Source: Tolypeutes matacus (taxonomy: Eukaryota; Chordata; Mammalia; Cingulata; Chlamyphoridae). Taken from it: a stretch of DNA of 64,000 bases. How positions within the stretch are numbered: the stretch's first letter is position 1; each line of letters starts with the position of its first letter. The stretch is taken from assembly GCA_026826555.1 (NCBI GenBank), contig JAKSZT010053881.1, forward strand, positions 9,041,706 through 9,105,705, read 5' to 3'. Below the pieces are notes generated by a model that was not told the DNA's origin, ran no database searches, and saw nothing but the letters and a program-made list of their open reading frames with translations. Position numbers and translations under genes: made by a program. Below, piece by piece: positions 42,101 through 48,903 of this stretch.

Positions 42101-45100
42101 TTCAACTGGAATAAATGGGATCTAGAGACAGATGAAGAAAATAAACTAGTACTACTGGTGCCTTTCCTTCCTTCTTCAAAGCTTCTGGGAACCACACCCT
42201 AAGTATCAATGGCTCCCTCCCTCCCACACAGGGAGGACTGCACCTCCTCCTGCCTCAAGTCAGCAAAGAGCCTTCCTTCATCTCTTCTCCCTCAGAAGAG
42301 AAAAACACACACAGTCACACAAACTTGCATCACCTGTAGGAGTTAGAGTTGCGGGTGAGTAGCTCAATGATGTGTACTTCCTGATTCTGGGACTGGCTGG
42401 ACATCACACACCCTTCGGCTGTTTTGGGTTGAAGGTACTCAGCAAGGTAATTGAGAGAGAGAAAATTCTTCCTTATATGGCACGTGGGAGGGAAAACTTG
42501 ATCTGAAAGTAAAGCAGCACAGGGCAATCTATCAAAGGCTCAGCTACATGGCAATCAGACTCAAAGGGAAGTGGGAGGCAATGAAATGGAGCGAAAGTGA
42601 GCCAGTGTGGGACACAGGGAACCAGGAACCCAAAGGAAAGAACTCAGTCTGTGAATTCCTCAACTGCTGCCCTGACATGCCTCCCATTATGGTCACCATG
42701 TCCACCTCTTGTCTTTTTGTCGGAATCCCCTCCTTTGTCTCCATCTTTGTTCTCTTCCATCTCCCCTGATTTATCTACCAGTCTCTCCCACTGGCCTCTT
42801 CTCCTCTGCTCCTCCTCTGCAAACCAGTGAACCTCAATCTTTGATGCACATCAGAATCTACCTGTTTGGACCCCTCCCCTGAAAGTCTGATTCAAAAGGT
42901 CTGGTGGAGCCTAAGCAACTTTCTTTTTTGAAAAGTGACACAGTTGATCTTGATGTAAACCAAGGATATGAACTTCAGTTCCTTCTTCAATTCTCTTTTT
43001 GACTCTTATATCTTCCTAAATACATTCAACCACTCCTGCCACTTCAACTTATACTTATTTCATGCCTCCTGTTCTAAGCTCCAGATCAGAATTGGCATCT
43101 GTGTCTACCAAGCATCTCTACAGGCATTTCTCGGGCAGCATAATCAAAAAATAAATCCATTGTCTAGCCTATCCCCAAATCTGTCCCTCCTTGGATATCT
43201 ACTATTTCAGTTAATAGGAGTATCAGCCACAAAATTAATTCTCTGGCCTGCCATGTAGAATTAATCATTCCTTCATATCTATTCCCCATAGCACTTTATA
43301 CCCTATAGACTGAAGGCAGGAATTGGAGAGAAATAGGGAGCGCAGAATTTCACTTTTTCTCACACTCTTGACACTGACAACTAATATTTATATGGCACTT
43401 TACAGTTTATAAGGTACTTACACCAACATTATCCATCGTGCTGACAGTTGCTTATCACCTCCCCCTGGGAAAGCGTTATAAGTCCCAAGTCTGAAGACTA
43501 GCCTCCTCTAAACAGCACATGCCAGTTACGCAGCACTGTGCTTGATGGGATTTCCATCCAGTTGTTTAAATGTTTAAACAGAACCTGAAAGAAACTGCTG
43601 GCAGTGTGACAGCTGGGGCCAGTGTCAAGGAAGCTCGAGGCATTGCAAGCTTTTTTCAGAAGGGGTAATTAACCAGAGCCCGGGCATTTTAATGAAACAG
43701 ACTGCTGCCCCTTACATTTAATAGACACGATGCCAGGGTTCAAATCCACGAGCAGGACTCGCTCAGGAGTAAGGATCAGCCCACGAGGTCCCATTCTTGT
43801 GCAACCTTCCTCGTGCTGAGGTCCCTGCACACACTGCTCCAGGCACCATGAAGCATCCAGCACCCACCCCCCGCAACCCCCGAACCCAGGGGCCTCACAA
43901 GGCCTCTGCTTGTCAGCTCTTCACAAGACAGCCTTGGCTGTACACTCTGGAGTCTTCTCTAAAGACCCCCTCAGAGAGAAGAGTCCAGGGCTCGCCGACT
44001 CAGGCTGCTGGAGCAGCAGCCCCTCCACATCTGCTAAGGGCTTTGCCAGATGAGTGGATGAGGTATGCACGCCCTGCAGCTGCAGGCCTGCGGGTGCCTC
44101 CCCCAGATCACAGGATGGAAAATGATATTGGGACGACAGGGCTGAAATTTAACCAAGAATGAGAGGGTGTGTGCATGGGCCAGGAACAGGCCAGTCTGGA
44201 ACTCAAGAGACTAGGAACCCTCCAGGGACTCTCTTCTGCATTTCCCGCTCAGAGGTGGGGCTGGATTGCATCTGGCATATAGCAGGCACATGGTATAAGT
44301 TTACTAAATTAACATGCGACGATGTGACATTTGAGACAAATAACAAAAACTTCACCCATGTTGTGATCCTGCTAAGCCACTAGGGATGGTTTAATTTTTC
44401 AAAAGCTGATGTCAGTAAGGGCTCAAGGCCCAGGTGCCATTGTCACTAAGTTGAATGAGCTGATCACCTTTTGTTGAGTGTGTGTGTTGGGGGTGGGGGT
44501 TGCTTCCCCCACCCCCACCCCCAAATGACCTGCCACATGCCTGGCATTGAAACTTACACCAAGCGCCAAGTAGAAAGGAAACTACAAAGGGGAATCCCCA
44601 GCTAGAAACCTGGCTAGTTTGGGGGGAAAAAAGTCACAAGCTTATTTTTATTTTAGGAAAGGGTTGACAAATGACTTTGAGACCCAGAATGATAGACTCT
44701 GAGAGCAGCAATGAGTGTGAGAGGTAATGCCAACCCCTCCTTTTCCAGCTATGAAAACTGAGGCTCTGGAGTTGGAGTCCAAACTCCTCAATTCTTCCAC
44801 TCTAGGTACACAGGCTACAGCAGTGGTTCGCAAACTTCTGTAAGCATCTGAATCACCCGGCAGGCTCATTTAAACTCTGACTGCTGGAGTCTCTGATTCA
44901 GTAAGTGGGCCTGAGAAGGGGCATTTCTAACAAGTTCCCAGGTGAGGCTGATACTGCTGGGCCAGGCACCCTGCTTTGAGAACCACTGGGGTGAAAGCAA
45001 AAGGAGGCTCATGGCCTGGGATACTGGGGTATAAGGCAGGTGGAGGCAGGTCTGGCTCTGCGAAGAGAGCTGATGAAGCTTCCTCACAACAAACTTCTCT

Positions 45101-47220
45101 CACTAGCCTAACCAAAGAACCACTCTCCATGAAGGTGGGCCAGTGACTTAAACAAAAATGTGGCTAGAGTCAAGTTTCTGGGGTTCCAAAGGTGTTACCA
45201 AGGAGGTTATTCAGTTTTTACTGGGCTGGACACCAGCCCTTTAAGTTCACTTCCTCAGCCAGCTTATGGCCCAGTGTACACGGTCCCTCACTCTCAGGGT
45301 CGGGTGAGTGCTGTGCACAGAAGCTTACGCACTGTCAAGAGAACAGGGCCCAACATTCTAACTGTCATCATAACACACTTTCTTCTCACAAATTCCAAGG
45401 AGTAGTCAACATTTGTTCACGCTCCCAGAACTGTGCTCTAGAAATGCAGACCATTGGCCAGGGTACAGAACCCTTTATTAAAAGAGATATTTTTCATTTA
45501 GCCTCACTTGTACTTGACCTTTATTATTGGCTACCTAAATACCATTGGTTTATTCTTACACATCTTGAACCCAGCTCGCATCTAAAACTCTCTGTACCCA
45601 CTATACCAGACTTTCCATCCAAGCAGGCCACCTTCATTTTTAGCCTATACTTGTTAGGCTAAGACTTAAAAATACAGGGTCAGGCAATAAGCATTAGATT
45701 AGAGTCAGGAAACCTGGCTTTGCCACTTGCTAGTAAAGTGGATTTGAGCAAGTTCACTTAAACCTCCATTAACTCCTATATAAAATGGTGAAAATAATGT
45801 CTGCTTTCTAGGATTACTGGTGGATTTAGTGGGGTACGTGTGACAGCACTTGATATGGCCCCTGCACGTAGCACACACTTCTTCCTCAGTCTCACTAACA
45901 CTTTTAAGTAGCCCATATCCAGAAAAGGTTGGGAACAAGTACTCAATACTTCACCCTGCCCTGCTACACTGTCAGTGGAAGTGGTGAGAGTGGCTATAGA
46001 ATTCAATAAAAAGCAGTTTGAGGGAGCAGATGTGGCTCAAACAGTTGAGTACCCGCCTCCCACAAGGGAGGTCCCAGGTTTGGTTCCAGTTCCTCCTGAA
46101 AAAAAAAAAAAAAAAAAAAAAAAAAGAAACAAACAACAAGCAAAACAAATGGAAAAAAACAACTCAGGGAAGCCTATGGGGCTCAGTGGTTGAGTGCCCG
46201 CTTCCCACATACAAGGTCCAAGGTTCAATTCCCGGCCCCCGGTACCTCAAAAAAAAAATAGAAGAAAAAGAAAAAAAGCAGTTGGACACTCAACATCTGA
46301 AACGCAGTTTTCACACAATCACCTGACTTTAACAAGGGCCCATATACAAGAGTTACTAACAGGTACTCCAAAAATACTCAGCTTGACTAAAAAATACTTA
46401 TGAAAAAGGTTATTAAAGCAATAATCTTTCGAAATGGAATCACCAAGTATCGATATCCCTCTACAAGACAAGGTACTTAAAAATGGACATCTCTTATCAA
46501 GGCCATGCAGTTTCTTTCTTCAATATTTGTCCTTGTAATAGGCATTACTATTAGAAATATATTTAAACAATTTTCCTCTGCTATTGCCCAAATTTTAACT
46601 GATCTCTTCAGACCATAAATGCACATTGGCTTCAAATGTTTACAGAATGATAGACAAAAGGAAGCCCTAGCTGTTGACCCTTCCTGCCAACCCTTCCTCC
46701 ATTCCATCAGTTATCACCTCCTTTCTCTCCACTTGCTTCTTTGAACTTCTGCCAACATGGATGACTTCTAAATCCTATGCAACAAATTCCCCCTCTCAAC
46801 CATGCTACTTTTCAATTCTCGCTCAGCCACCACCAGCCTGTTCCCTCAGAAGAAAATGGGAAGGAGGGGGTGCTGCAGGGAAGAGGTGGGGAGAGCAGGC
46901 TCAAATGATCCTGTAGGACCTTGCCAGCTCCCACATTCTGTAATTCTATGATCCCTTGCCCTAACCACCTGGTCTTGGAAAAGAAAACAAATCGCTGCCA
47001 CAAATCAGTCATTAACTGAAACCACATAAAATTTACCTTCCCCCACTTTAATATAAATGTTTCTCGCCATCTTGAATTCTGTGAATGAAGTAACTGCTCC
47101 ATATTCCTTTTGGGCCCAATTTAACAGATGTTTATTTCCACGGGGGAAGCGCCTTTCTTCTGTTTCTGCTGACAATGAGAAGTTTCCTGATGAAAATTGG
47201 ACCATGGAACCTTCAGACAC
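6391..47220 (-). CDS. TGFBR3: TGFBR3 (betaglycan), partial gene: 12 internal coding exons
   Basis: Betaglycan is a single-pass membrane proteoglycan that binds TGF-beta isoforms and inhibins at the cell surface and presents TGF-beta2 to the type II receptor; its ectodomain is also shed. Twelve exons join into one open frame of 2047 nt, with phases chaining as 0-1-2-0-1-0-0-0-0-0-1-1-1 and GT/AG at every junction. Recognition rests on near full-length identity to the family: the proteoglycan site [18 protein letters not shown], the ZP-C stretch with [20 protein letters not shown], and the transmembrane exon with [20 protein letters not shown]. The fragment matches about human residues 129 to 813. 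The signal peptide and N-terminal exons are upstream of the window (above 64000), and the cytoplasmic-tail exon with the 3' UTR is downstream (below 1). No stop, frameshift or broken splice site is seen, so the gene looks functional. Two single-residue length differences from human are noted in the findings. Confidence 0.97.
7513..7702. mobile_element. hAT-type DNA transposon remnant with 8-bp target duplication
   Basis: The left end cagggtttcttaac and the right end gttaagaaccccca are imperfect inverted repeats, and the 8-bp sequence ctgtaaaa flanks the element at 7505-7512 and 7703-7710. Eight-base duplications and ends of this form are characteristic of the hAT/Charlie group. At 190 bp it is a non-autonomous copy. 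Confidence 0.8.
8826..8935. repeat. Polypurine tract
   Basis: About 100 bases are almost entirely A and G on the plus strand (for example gaggaaaagaaaagaagtgg). On the gene's sense strand this is a polypyrimidine tract starting about 95 bp after the donor of exon K. Confidence 0.8.
9030..9071 (-). CDS. TGFBR3: TGFBR3 exon K: 42-nt juxtamembrane microexon
   Basis: A very short exon, phase 1 on both sides, with acceptor gtgtttttgtttcag and donor gtaagt. Joined to exon J it reads [16 protein letters not shown], matching the human juxtamembrane stalk. Because both flanking phases are 1 and the length is a multiple of three, skipping it would keep the frame and merely shorten the stalk by 14 residues. 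The stalk is where ectodomain shedding takes place in this family. A long polypurine tract lies about 100 bp downstream (8826-8935). Confidence 0.95.
9660..10135 (+). repeat. L2-type LINE 3' portion
   Basis: A C/T-rich stretch with 'aaaagtccaaactctttagc', 'accatgctctgctagcc' and the ending 'gggcagggtctagttcttc' ... 'gaaggatgaatg' has the order of an L2 3' end in plus orientation. The open frame at 9931-10137 is part of it and not a gene. Confidence 0.65.
10221..10445 (+). repeat. MIR SINE remnant
   Basis: The text 'tgatctcatttgaggtttat', 'ggtttataaatgagcagcc' and 'taaggtcacagctggaaagc' follows the MIR consensus order. Confidence 0.65.
10555..10846. mobile_element. hAT-type DNA transposon remnant
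   Basis: The stretch includes 'ataaataaagttttatttga', 'caacaatggcagaattgag' and the right end 'ctggcccttcacagaaaaaa', a familiar non-autonomous mammalian DNA transposon pattern. The ends are approximate and the family name is not certain. Confidence 0.6.
11046..11243 (+). mobile_element. Xenarthran tRNA-derived SINE (long-tail form)
   Basis: The head ggaagcggctgtggctcaat, a B-box-like ccgggttcagttcccagg and the body 'ggttggctgacccagcgagc' are followed by 16 G and a long A-rich tail. The 17-bp target duplication aaagaaggtaaccggag is perfect at 11029-11045 and 11244-11260, so the insertion is young. The G16 run (11180-11195) is unusual. Confidence 0.92.
12346..12444 (-). mobile_element. Xenarthran tRNA-derived SINE (short form)
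   Basis: The reverse complement starts ggggtcggaggtggctcaac and runs into a poly(A) tail directly after the tRNA-like part, so it is a short monomer. The 12-bp target duplication ttaaatattttc is perfect at 12334-12345 and 12445-12456. It lies in the same orientation as TGFBR3. Confidence 0.92.
12851..13044 (+). mobile_element. hAT-type transposon remnant (MER20-like)
   Basis: The segment runs from tgtggttctcaactaaggg through 'acatttggcaatatctggag' to 'gctgagaaaccctg'. It is a second copy of the element at 48904-49121. I recognise the pattern as MER20-like, without a search to confirm it. Confidence 0.7.
14505..14716 (+). repeat. MIR remnant followed by an ATC microsatellite
   Basis: MIR-type text ('cttagttaacctttcttatg', 'gaatgctcaacaaacg') is followed by an ATC trinucleotide run at 14695-14716. 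Confidence 0.6.
15382..15406. repeat. CA dinucleotide microsatellite
   Basis: An uninterrupted run of about 12 AC units. Likely polymorphic. Confidence 0.95.
15619..16250 (+). mobile_element. Solitary LTR, ERVL/MaLR-like
   Basis: The element begins tgtcacagtttgaattatg, has an internal polyadenylation signal in 'ctctaaataaaatccccat' and ends 'ccctttggcaaactaa'. This is the organisation of mammalian MaLR-type LTRs. It is in plus orientation, antisense to TGFBR3. No internal retroviral sequence is seen beside it. Open frames within it are short and accidental. Confidence 0.7.
18425..18545 (-). CDS. TGFBR3: TGFBR3 exon J: end of ZP-C and stalk
   Basis: A 121-nt exon entering at phase 0 (TGT GTG CCT) after ctgcctccacag and leaving at phase 1 (AAA G|) before gtacac. 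It encodes [20 protein letters not shown], then [20 protein letters not shown]. The CVPP...EAC pair supplies the last ZP-C cysteines. The rest is the hydrophobic patch and stalk that precede the membrane. The intron that follows is the longest one fully contained in the window (9.35 kb). Confidence 0.96.
19063..20240 (-). mobile_element. L1 3' end, xenarthran type, truncated
   Basis: It begins with a T-rich run (the reverse of a poly(A) tail) at 19063-19110. It then reads, in reverse, the same 3' end found at 26527-26735 and 21170-21300: 'cattaacaacatctttgatt', 'gatgaacacatattgaagc'. The rest reaches 'gccagggaggctcattccc' near 20200. No ORF2 coding sequence is present. Confidence 0.7.
20250..21365 (+). 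mobile_element. L1 3' end, xenarthran type, truncated
   Basis: The left end has the typical L1 3'-region phrase 'ttatgttgagtgaagtaagc'. The right end reads 'agtagcaatgcttcaatatt', 'gtactttactg'-like sequence and a short poly(A) near 21358. The orientation is opposite to the L1 fragment directly before it. Confidence 0.7.
21485..22010 (+). mobile_element. Second plus-strand L1-type fragment
   Basis: The part 21590-21900 aligns by eye with 20690-21000: both have 'actggtgcagggtgtcag'-like text, 'ccacacaataa', 'cccatcctggg' and 'ggacagaccattactcc'. The fragment then continues into sequence ('ctccttgttgctcaaaagtgg') not present in the first copy. It is therefore a separate, diverged copy. Confidence 0.6.
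22338..22505 (+). mobile_element. Xenarthran tRNA-derived SINE
   Basis: The head is gagcggatgtggcttaagcc, the B box region is cgggttcggttcccgg, and it ends in a poly(A) tail with some extra A-rich bases. The 17-bp target duplication aaaagagcaaagactgg is perfect at 22321-22337 and 22506-22522. Confidence 0.93.
22890..23060 (+). repeat. MIR SINE remnant
   Basis: The text 'ctattttatagatgaggaac' and 'gtcaaaaggacttgcttaa' follows the MIR core. Confidence 0.65.
24517..24816 (-). CDS. TGFBR3: TGFBR3 exon I: ZP-C core
   Basis: A 300-nt exon (100 codons), phase 0 on both sides, acceptor tgttctttcttag, donor gttagt. It encodes [20 protein letters not shown] through [11 protein letters not shown] and [18 protein letters not shown]. 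Four cysteines (QTC, NIC, HC, LC) match the human ZP-C pattern. One difference stands out: the human sequon NTS in the stretch after KPVF reads STS here (codon AGC at 24592-24594), so one N-glycosylation site is missing. The exon is otherwise highly conserved. Confidence 0.97.
26527..26735 (+). mobile_element. L1 3' end fragment, xenarthran type
   Basis: The text 'gtaaactataatccatgctt', 'gtggcaatgctccaaaatg' and 'ggcatatgggaatccc' is the same 3' end seen reversed at 19130-19300. It is about 200 bp long, so strongly 5'-truncated. Confidence 0.75.
27395..27560 (+). repeat. MIR SINE remnant
   Basis: The text 'tagctgtgtgacctcaaggc', 'ctcaatttcctaatccataa' and 'ggcacatagtaaatctgc' is one of the clearer MIR copies in the window. 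Confidence 0.7.
27626..27856. repeat. Three tandem copies of a 77-bp unit
   Basis: The unit (attaccattgtatgtaggaa ... ctcggaaaaa ... cacaa) repeats at 27626, 27703 and 27780 with a period of exactly 77. Copy 1 differs from copy 2 at two bases, and copy 3 has a shorter A run. The array lies about 380 bp downstream of exon H's donor on the sense strand. Confidence 0.95.
28232..28390 (-). CDS. TGFBR3: TGFBR3 exon H: ZP linker and start of ZP-C
   Basis: A 159-nt exon (53 codons), phase 0 on both sides, acceptor ctttgttccccag, donor gtgaga. It encodes [20 protein letters not shown], then [20 protein letters not shown] and ends EHVYVEV or EHVYVE at the junction. Two N-glycosylation sequons (NCS and NIT) match human. 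This segment links ZP-N to ZP-C and starts the ZP-C beta-sandwich. Confidence 0.96.
28565..28705 (-). CDS. TGFBR3: TGFBR3 exon G: glycosaminoglycan attachment segment
   Basis: A 141-nt exon (47 codons), phase 0 on both sides, acceptor tttgccttttag, donor gtatgt. It encodes [14 protein letters not shown], then [14 protein letters not shown] and ends RPEIVM. Two Ser-Gly dipeptides set in acidic sequence, at codons 28670-28672 and 28637-28639, correspond to the two serines that carry heparan or chondroitin sulfate chains in human and rat betaglycan. Both sites and their acidic surroundings are intact, so this ortholog should be a part-time proteoglycan like the human one. The intron to exon H is only 174 bp. 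Confidence 0.97.
28706..31094 (-). other. TGFBR3 intron between exons F and G
   Basis: A 2389-bp intron with a T24 run (29374-29397), a MIR (29960-30105) and otherwise unassigned sequence. Confidence 0.85.
29960..30105 (+). repeat. MIR SINE remnant
   Basis: The text 'gttaactagttgcttgaatt', 'aatttcctcacctgtgaaat' and 'ttgccagctcaaac' follows MIR order. Confidence 0.65.
31095..31247 (-). CDS. TGFBR3: TGFBR3 exon F: ZP-N
   Basis: A 153-nt exon (51 codons), phase 0 on both sides, acceptor ttgttgttttag and donor gtgagt. It encodes [20 protein letters not shown] followed by an N-glycosylation sequon [11 protein letters not shown] and GMIYYNS. The cysteines after LLDPT and LNG are ZP-N disulfide cysteines, and the NGT sequon is shared with human. 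The exon belongs to the membrane-proximal ligand-binding module that also binds inhibin. Confidence 0.96.
31248..31799 (-). other. TGFBR3 intron between exons E and F
   Basis: A 552-bp intron with a short AC run near 31452 and a palindromic 'gctatatatatagc' at 31571-31584. No transposon recognised. Confidence 0.85.
31800..32134 (-). CDS. TGFBR3: TGFBR3 exon E: inter-domain linker and start of ZP-N
   Basis: At 335 nt this is the largest exon in the window. It enters at phase 1 (G|AG) after accttcttgtcaccag and leaves at phase 0 (CTT CAG|) before gtcagt. The first 90 residues or so are a fast-evolving, proline- and charge-rich linker ([20 protein letters not shown], then [10 protein letters not shown]); in this part many residues differ from human although the length is equal. 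The last part, [16 protein letters not shown], begins the zona pellucida module and brings its first cysteine. The GC content of the exon is higher than that of the flanking introns. Confidence 0.96.
32386..32567. mobile_element. hAT-type DNA transposon remnant (MER5A-like)
   Basis: The ends cagtggttctc and gaaaaccactg are inverted repeats, and the interior has the usual 'aaatcaacctgggagcttt' text. The flanks gatttgat and gcttggat resemble a decayed 8-bp target duplication. Confidence 0.75.
32790..32966 (-). mobile_element. Xenarthran tRNA-derived SINE
   Basis: The reverse complement reads gggaagcggctgtggctcaa, then 'cctggtgaaggcaaggccg' and 'tagctgacccagcgagcac', ending in an AAAT/A tail. 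The flanks share gtaccccc followed by a T run, but the homopolymers make the duplication hard to define. Same family as 11046 and 37615. Confidence 0.85.
33370..33530 (+). repeat. MIR SINE remnant
   Basis: The text 'ggaggaagctaaggctcaga', 'aagtgacttgtcctgcc' and 'ggcagagctgggacttg' is a clear MIR core. Confidence 0.7.
34115..34304 (-). CDS. TGFBR3: TGFBR3 exon D: end of orphan domain
   Basis: This 190-nt exon has no Met near its start, but the frame is open throughout. It enters at phase 0 (GCT CCT AAC) after ctgttatcttcag and leaves at phase 1 (AAC AAT G|) before gtaagt. It encodes [20 protein letters not shown] through [13 protein letters not shown], nearly identical to human. A SINE of about 400 bp sits only about 110 bp upstream of its acceptor. 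Its donor joins exon E, where human TGFBR3 has a one-codon splice variation (see findings). Confidence 0.96.
34417..34816 (-). mobile_element. Xenarthran composite SINE next to exon D
   Basis: The reverse complement has two tRNA-like parts, gggaagtggatgtggctcaa and 'ctgaggtggtgcaagtgac', like the unit at 3255-3705. The 10-bp target duplication gggaattatt is at 34407-34416 and 34817-34826. It is in the sense orientation of TGFBR3, and its tail ends about 112 bp upstream of exon D. Confidence 0.88.
36124..36170. repeat. AAAG tetranucleotide microsatellite
   Basis: About 11 uninterrupted AAAG units; all purine on the plus strand. Confidence 0.95.
36959..37376 (+). mobile_element. Solitary LTR, ERVL/MaLR-like (MLT1/MST type)
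   Basis: The left end is tggtaggctgaattatgtgg. The interior has 'taaggtgtggcccaactgaa', 'cttcagggagaaagcattg' and a polyadenylation signal in 'gatccaataaatccccattg', ending 'gcagctgggaaact'. Plus orientation, antisense to the gene. No internal region accompanies it. Confidence 0.75.
37615..37810 (-). mobile_element. Xenarthran tRNA-derived SINE
   Basis: The reverse complement starts gggaagcggctgtggctcaa and ends in an A/T-rich tail. The 13-bp target duplication tcaaggtctttat is perfect at 37602-37614 and 37812-37824. Nearly identical in structure to the copy at 32790. Confidence 0.93.
39840..39980 (+). repeat. MIR SINE remnant
   Basis: The text 'aaatgaggcaactggggccc', 'ggacttgcccaagttcaga' and 'gtaaatggcagaggctg' follows the MIR core. 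Confidence 0.7.
40137..40281 (-). CDS. TGFBR3: TGFBR3 exon C: orphan domain
   Basis: This 145-nt exon enters at phase 2 (AG|T, Ser) after ttttccattcacag and leaves at phase 0 (GTT CTT|) before gtaagt. It encodes [20 protein letters not shown], then [20 protein letters not shown] and ends KGNLRVL. The tract just after DIRP looks one residue shorter than the human protein as I remember it; the surrounding residues align without gaps. The exon completes the hydrophobic beta-rich part of the orphan region. Confidence 0.95.
40282..42333 (-). other. TGFBR3 intron between exons B and C
   Basis: A 2052-bp intron with a T25 run at 40965-40989 and the composite SINE at 41596-41974. Otherwise unassigned. 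Confidence 0.85.
41596..41974 (+). mobile_element. Xenarthran composite SINE
   Basis: It has two tRNA-like heads, gggaagcagatatggctgaa and ggagctgaggtggctcaagt, joined by an A-rich linker, and ends in an A-rich tail. The target duplication is short and imperfect (aacaatgtt against aaaaatgtt). Same family as 3255 and 34417. Confidence 0.85.
42334..42502 (-). CDS. TGFBR3: TGFBR3 exon B: orphan domain
   Basis: This 169-nt exon enters at phase 1, completing an Asp codon (G|AT) after the acceptor tgctttactttcag, and leaves at phase 2 (TAC AG|) before gtgatg. It encodes [10 protein letters not shown] through LTRNSNSY. Two cysteines (PPTC and EGCVM) are at the same places as in human. The segment [14 protein letters not shown] is essentially unchanged. 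Length equals the human exon by my alignment (57 residues counting split codons). Confidence 0.96.
44487..44524. repeat. G/C-rich inverted repeat
   Basis: gggggtggggg (44489-44499) faces cccccaccccc (44506-44516) across a 6-base loop. A third C5 run follows at 44518-44522, so a shifted pairing with a 13-bp stem is also possible. Confidence 0.9.
44821..44988. mobile_element. hAT-type DNA transposon remnant (MER5A-like)
   Basis: The ends cagtggttcgcaaac and tttgagaaccactg are inverted repeats. The interior 'tctgattcagtaagtgggcc' and 'aacaagttcccaggtgagg' is the usual text of this very common element. Confidence 0.85.
45685..45850 (+). repeat. MIR SINE remnant
   Basis: The text 'caggaaacctggctttgcc', 'tgagcaagttcacttaaacc' and 'ttaactcctatataaaatgg' follows MIR order. 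Confidence 0.65.
46019..46272 (+). mobile_element. Xenarthran tRNA-derived SINE, dimeric form
   Basis: The left head is agggagcagatgtggctcaa with an internal A-rich linker, and the right head is gggaagcctatggggctcag. The target duplication aaaaagcagtt is perfect at 46008-46018 and 46273-46283, so the dimer moved as one unit. Confidence 0.92.
47037..47220 (-). CDS. TGFBR3: TGFBR3 exon A: part of the N-terminal orphan domain
   Basis: This 184-nt exon enters at phase 0 with GTG (Val) after the acceptor ctgtttcctctag and leaves at phase 1 before the donor gtaaat. It encodes about 61 residues starting VSEGSMVQF and ending NIYIKVGE, matching human residues from about 129. The segment GNFSL carries an N-linked glycosylation sequon (Asn codon at 47182-47184) that is also present in human. 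The exon contributes to the membrane-distal orphan region that holds one of the TGF-beta binding surfaces. The ATG inside it is an internal Met, not a start codon. The preceding exon was looked for up to 64000 and not found, so the intron before it exceeds 16.7 kb. Confidence 0.96.
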
Positions 47221-48199
47221 CTAGAGGAAACAGAAATGCATATTTAATGTGGTGCAGTCACCCAAAGCCGAATTATAATTAGAGAAAGCATTTACCAGAC
47301 AACTAAGGGATATCTGTCAACCAATCCCCTTCCCTTTGTTATATAGGTAGGTCATCTTTCTTCAGCAGCTGATTGAAGAAATAACCCCAAGCCTAGTTCT
47401 CCCAGGTGATAGCAAAATGATCAATGGTGCAGGATTCCCTTTGAATTTTGACAGAACTTTGTGATGGAGAGACTGCAGAGCGGATCATGAGTAATCATGA
47501 GAATTATTATCGCTATTTTCTAGATATATAAATGGAAGGCAAACCTTTCAAGTAATGCATTTCGAGTTAGGCAGAAAGCCATGGTGAATGTTCTAGGGGC
47601 TTGGAATGGGCTTCGGGATCAGGCAAGAAAGTGGTAAGTGCCCCCAAGTCCTGCTGCCATGGAAGCCTGACTTTCTGGCCTTCTATAGCTGAACCATCTG
47701 CTGGAAGTCACCACAGTGGGGACACAGCAAGACACACAAGAGTCCCTTCCGCGTACGTGCTGCAGAGTTCTGAGATAAAAAGCATGGCCAGAGATTGCCA
47801 GTCTTCTACAGCATTACACTATTTTCATAGCCGTGAGATAAATGTATACAGAAGGTTATTTTGTAAGACCCACAGATTCTTAAAGATAACGAAGTCGAGA
47901 GGCTTTAAATGGAGCCTAATGAAACTTTTGGGATGATTTATGCATGTCCCACATTTTTGCTAAATGTATTTAGACCAATGCTGACCTAACATGTAATGGT
48001 ATATATTATTAACACATACAAAGGTAGAAAATGGGTTGCTGCTGAAAACAGGCATGTCCTCATTACTGGCCAGCGCCTATGAAGTAAGAGATTTTATTAA
48101 TGTCAGGGTGAAACCTCAGCATGTGGGCAATGACTCCCAAATCATATAACTATAAATGTCTTGCTGACTATTTATCCTTTAAAAAAAAAAAAAAAAAAA

Positions 48200-48418
48200 G
48201 TGGGAGATGTGCCTCAAGCGGCTGAGCACCTGCTTCCCACATGGTAGGTCCCAGGTTGGGTTTCCGGTGCCTTCCAAAAACAAAAAAATAAACAACAAGC
48301 AAACAAATGAAAAAACCAACTCAGGGGAGCTGATGTGGCCCACTGTCTGAGTGCCAGATTCCTACATACAAGGTCCCAGGTTCAATCCCCCACCCTGGTA
48401 CCTCAAAAAAAAAAAAAG
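48200..48418 (+). mobile_element. Xenarthran tRNA-derived SINE, dimeric form
   Basis: The left head is tgggagatgtgcctcaagcg and the right head is ggggagctgatgtggcccac, each followed by A-rich sequence. A run of 19 A lies immediately upstream, which hides the target duplication. Confidence 0.85.
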
Positions 48419-48668
48419 GCAAGACATTTCTTAAAAGGTTATAAATAGCCAGGCTAAAATCAGATTGAGAGCAGAGATTTTGCATCTGGTTCCCTCCCAT
48501 CACTTACAGCAGTGTTTTCAAACATTAACCTTAACACACACACAAAATGGTACTTACCCTATTGTGCAGGACTTTTAATATGTTCTATTCAATTATATAT
48601 ACATATTTATGTTTTTTAATGCTGAGAGAGAAGCACTTTGCTTACTTGATTCCAAGACCCACTAATGC

Positions 48669-48830
48669 TGTGGTTCTCAATCTTGGCTGAAAACTAGAAT
48701 CACCTGAAGAGCTTCTAAATATCCTGATGTCCAGGACACACCCTGGACCAACAAGAATCTCTGGGGCCCCGGAGCCCAGGCATAGTAATTTTTAAAGCTC
48801 CCTGGGTGATTCAGTTGAGAGCCACTCCTC
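48669..48830. mobile_element. hAT-type DNA transposon remnant (MER5-like)
   Basis: The left end ctgtggttctcaatcttgg, the text 'agaatcacctgaagagcttc' and the right end 'ttgagagccact' fit this group. More diverged than the copy at 44821. Confidence 0.65.
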
Positions 48831-48903
48831 TAATGGATACTGAGTGATCCAAAGTTTGTTACAGGACAGGCCAGTGCAGGGGACCTAGCAGCTTCCTCTA
48901 CAC

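Larger units (their letters stand above)
42503..47036 (-). other. TGFBR3 intron between exons A and B
   Basis: A 4534-bp intron with a possible MER5A-like fragment (42823-42925), a more GC-rich stretch (43790-44110) containing the perfect palindrome cctgcagctgcagg at 44073-44086, a G/C hairpin (44487-44524), a hAT remnant, a MIR and a dimeric SINE. The open frames at 43797-44162 and 45192-45662 have no support as genes. Confidence 0.85.

Noticed and set aside
43797..44162. A proline- and alanine-rich open frame in a more GC-rich part of an intron
   Set aside because: It is GC-driven openness without a conserved motif. CpG density did not look high enough to claim an island or promoter.
45192..45662. 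A 156-codon open frame on the plus strand in the intron between exons A and B
   Set aside because: The composition does not look coding, there is no recognisable protein family, and other frames are similarly open there.
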